Assembly: GCF_003344765.1 (NCBI RefSeq)
Contig: NZ_QPMH01000001.1
Span: 248,001 to 312,000 of the forward strand
From: Ferruginivarius sediminum
GTDB taxonomy: Bacteria; Pseudomonadota; Alphaproteobacteria; Kiloniellales; Rhodovibrionaceae
Direction: 5' to 3'
Length of the DNA: 64,000 nt
The first letter of the stretch is position 1; every line of letters starts with the position of its first letter. Below, piece after piece: positions 63,447-64,000 of this stretch. The notes below the pieces were generated by a model. It was not told the origin of the DNA. It saw nothing but the letters and a program-made list of their open reading frames with translations, and ran no database searches. The translations under genes and the position numbers were made by a program.

Positions 63447-64000
63447 TCGCTTACCCCTTCCTGGCGGCGCGAAATCGGGCGGCTCAGCGCATCGGCGAGT
63501 TCGCGGAGGCTTTCCAGGTTATGCACCGAGCGGAACTCGTCCACATGCGGCATCATCGCCTGCGCTCCTTGAGATTTTGGCGCATAGCCCTCGTACCGCA
63601 AGAGTGGGTTCAGCCAGATCAGTCGCCGGCAAGACTTGTGCAGGCGTTCCATCTCGCGTTGCAGGCCCTCGGCGTTGTCGCGGTCGAGGCCGTCTGTGAT
63701 GAGCAGCACCACCGCGCCCTGGCCCAGCACCCGCCGCGACCAGTCGCGGTTGAAAAAATGCAGGCACTGGCCGATGCGGGTGCCGCCCTGCCAGTCGGTG
63801 ACCGCCTGACCGACCTTCTCCAACGCCTCGTCCACGTCCTTGGTGCGCAGATAGCGGGTGATGTTGGTCAGCCGCGTGCCGAAGACGAAAGCGTGCACGC
63901 GGTCGCGGTCGTTCGTGACCGCGTGCATGAAGTGCAGCACCATCCGCGAATACTGCGCCATCGAGCCCGAGACGTCGCAGATGATGACCAGCGGCGGCGG
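63425..64000 (-). CDS. CoxE-like VWA-domain protein, partial (5' end outside window)
   Basis: The reverse frame is open to the window edge. It shows the MIDAS metal site CDVSGSMAQYS, the later VFGTRLTNITRYLR, GGTRIGQCLHFFNRDW and VVLLITDGLDRDN. This is the C-terminal VWA domain of CoxE, which works with the CoxD AAA+ ATPase to mature the CO-dehydrogenase active site. Members are about 400 residues, so roughly the N-terminal half is missing. It heads the visible part of a leftward maturation operon. Confidence 0.88.
   Translation of the reverse strand, partial: PPPLVIICDVSGSMAQYSRMVLHFMHAVTNDRDRVHAFVFGTRLTNITRYLRTKDVDEALEKVGQAVTDWQGGTRIGQCLHFFNRDWSRRVLGQGAVVLLITDGLDRDNAEGLQREMERLHKSCRRLIWLNPLLRYEGYAPKSQGAQAMMPHVDEFRSVHNLESLRELADALSRPISRRQEGVSEWLQMIE

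Noticed and set aside
1..64000. CRISPR arrays
   Set aside because: No regularly spaced direct repeats and no cas-like gene were seen on either strand.

Overview
The window is GC-rich, densely coded chromosomal DNA, most likely from an alphaproteobacterium of Rhodospirillales type. The support is the gene order aminotransferase - homoserine dehydrogenase - glpX - recJ, a class I PHA synthase, a bactofilin, a GcrA-like protein and a CO-dehydrogenase/xanthine-dehydrogenase maturation cluster. No rRNA is present, so the genus is not claimed. Almost every true gene is shadowed by a long antisense open frame; these were discarded.

Layout. (1) 1-11.2 kb is a fatty-acid unit: aidB (cut by the left edge), a fatty acyl-CoA ligase, a LiuR-like MerR regulator, then thiolase - bifunctional FadN-type enzyme - acyl-CoA dehydrogenase, facing a class I PHA synthase. 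The dyad TGACG-N4-CGTCA lies beside aidB and again inside the regulator's own promoter. (2) 11.4-18.9 kb holds an OmpA-like lipoprotein, an aminotransferase, hom, glpX, recJ and a secreted VWA-like protein. (3) 18.97-32.23 kb holds tRNA-Glu(TTC) with a 13.2-kb phage-like element inserted in it, bounded by 49-bp identical att cores. It has an integrase, AlpA-like protein, D5-type helicase, GcrA-like protein, lambda-D-type head decoration protein, short tape measure, tail-tip fragment and fibre-like genes. No terminase, portal or major capsid gene is visible. Its tail operon carries two related proteins that look like HslV/proteasome N-terminal-nucleophile hydrolases. (4) 32.6-42.4 kb is a catabolic island: DadA-like dehydrogenase, five-gene dipeptide/oligopeptide ABC transporter, an XRE-DctP fusion regulator and a DAO-type flavoprotein. 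It is followed by an IS6-family element (42.8-43.6 kb). (5) 43.8-51.4 kb holds a tandem universal stress protein, a polar amino-acid ABC transporter, a tungstate transporter (tupABC, reverse strand) and a TauE/SafE permease. (6) 51.5-60.7 kb holds a secreted unknown, sensor kinase, family-3 binding protein, DUF4168 protein, cold-shock protein, a histidine/phenylalanine-ammonia-lyase homologue whose MIO triad is lost, a bactofilin, a fatty-acid desaturase and an alpha/beta hydrolase. (7) 60.7-64 kb, reverse strand, holds a MoeA/MobA-like fusion, two XdhC-type proteins and a CoxE-like VWA protein cut by the right edge.

The most unusual signals are the paired HslV-like proteins in the phage tail operon, the ammonia-lyase homologue with Cys-Ala-Gly in place of Ala-Ser-Gly, the XRE-DctP fusion, and the reduced prophage or satellite itself. 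All functional statements come from reading motifs and gene order; no database search was run.
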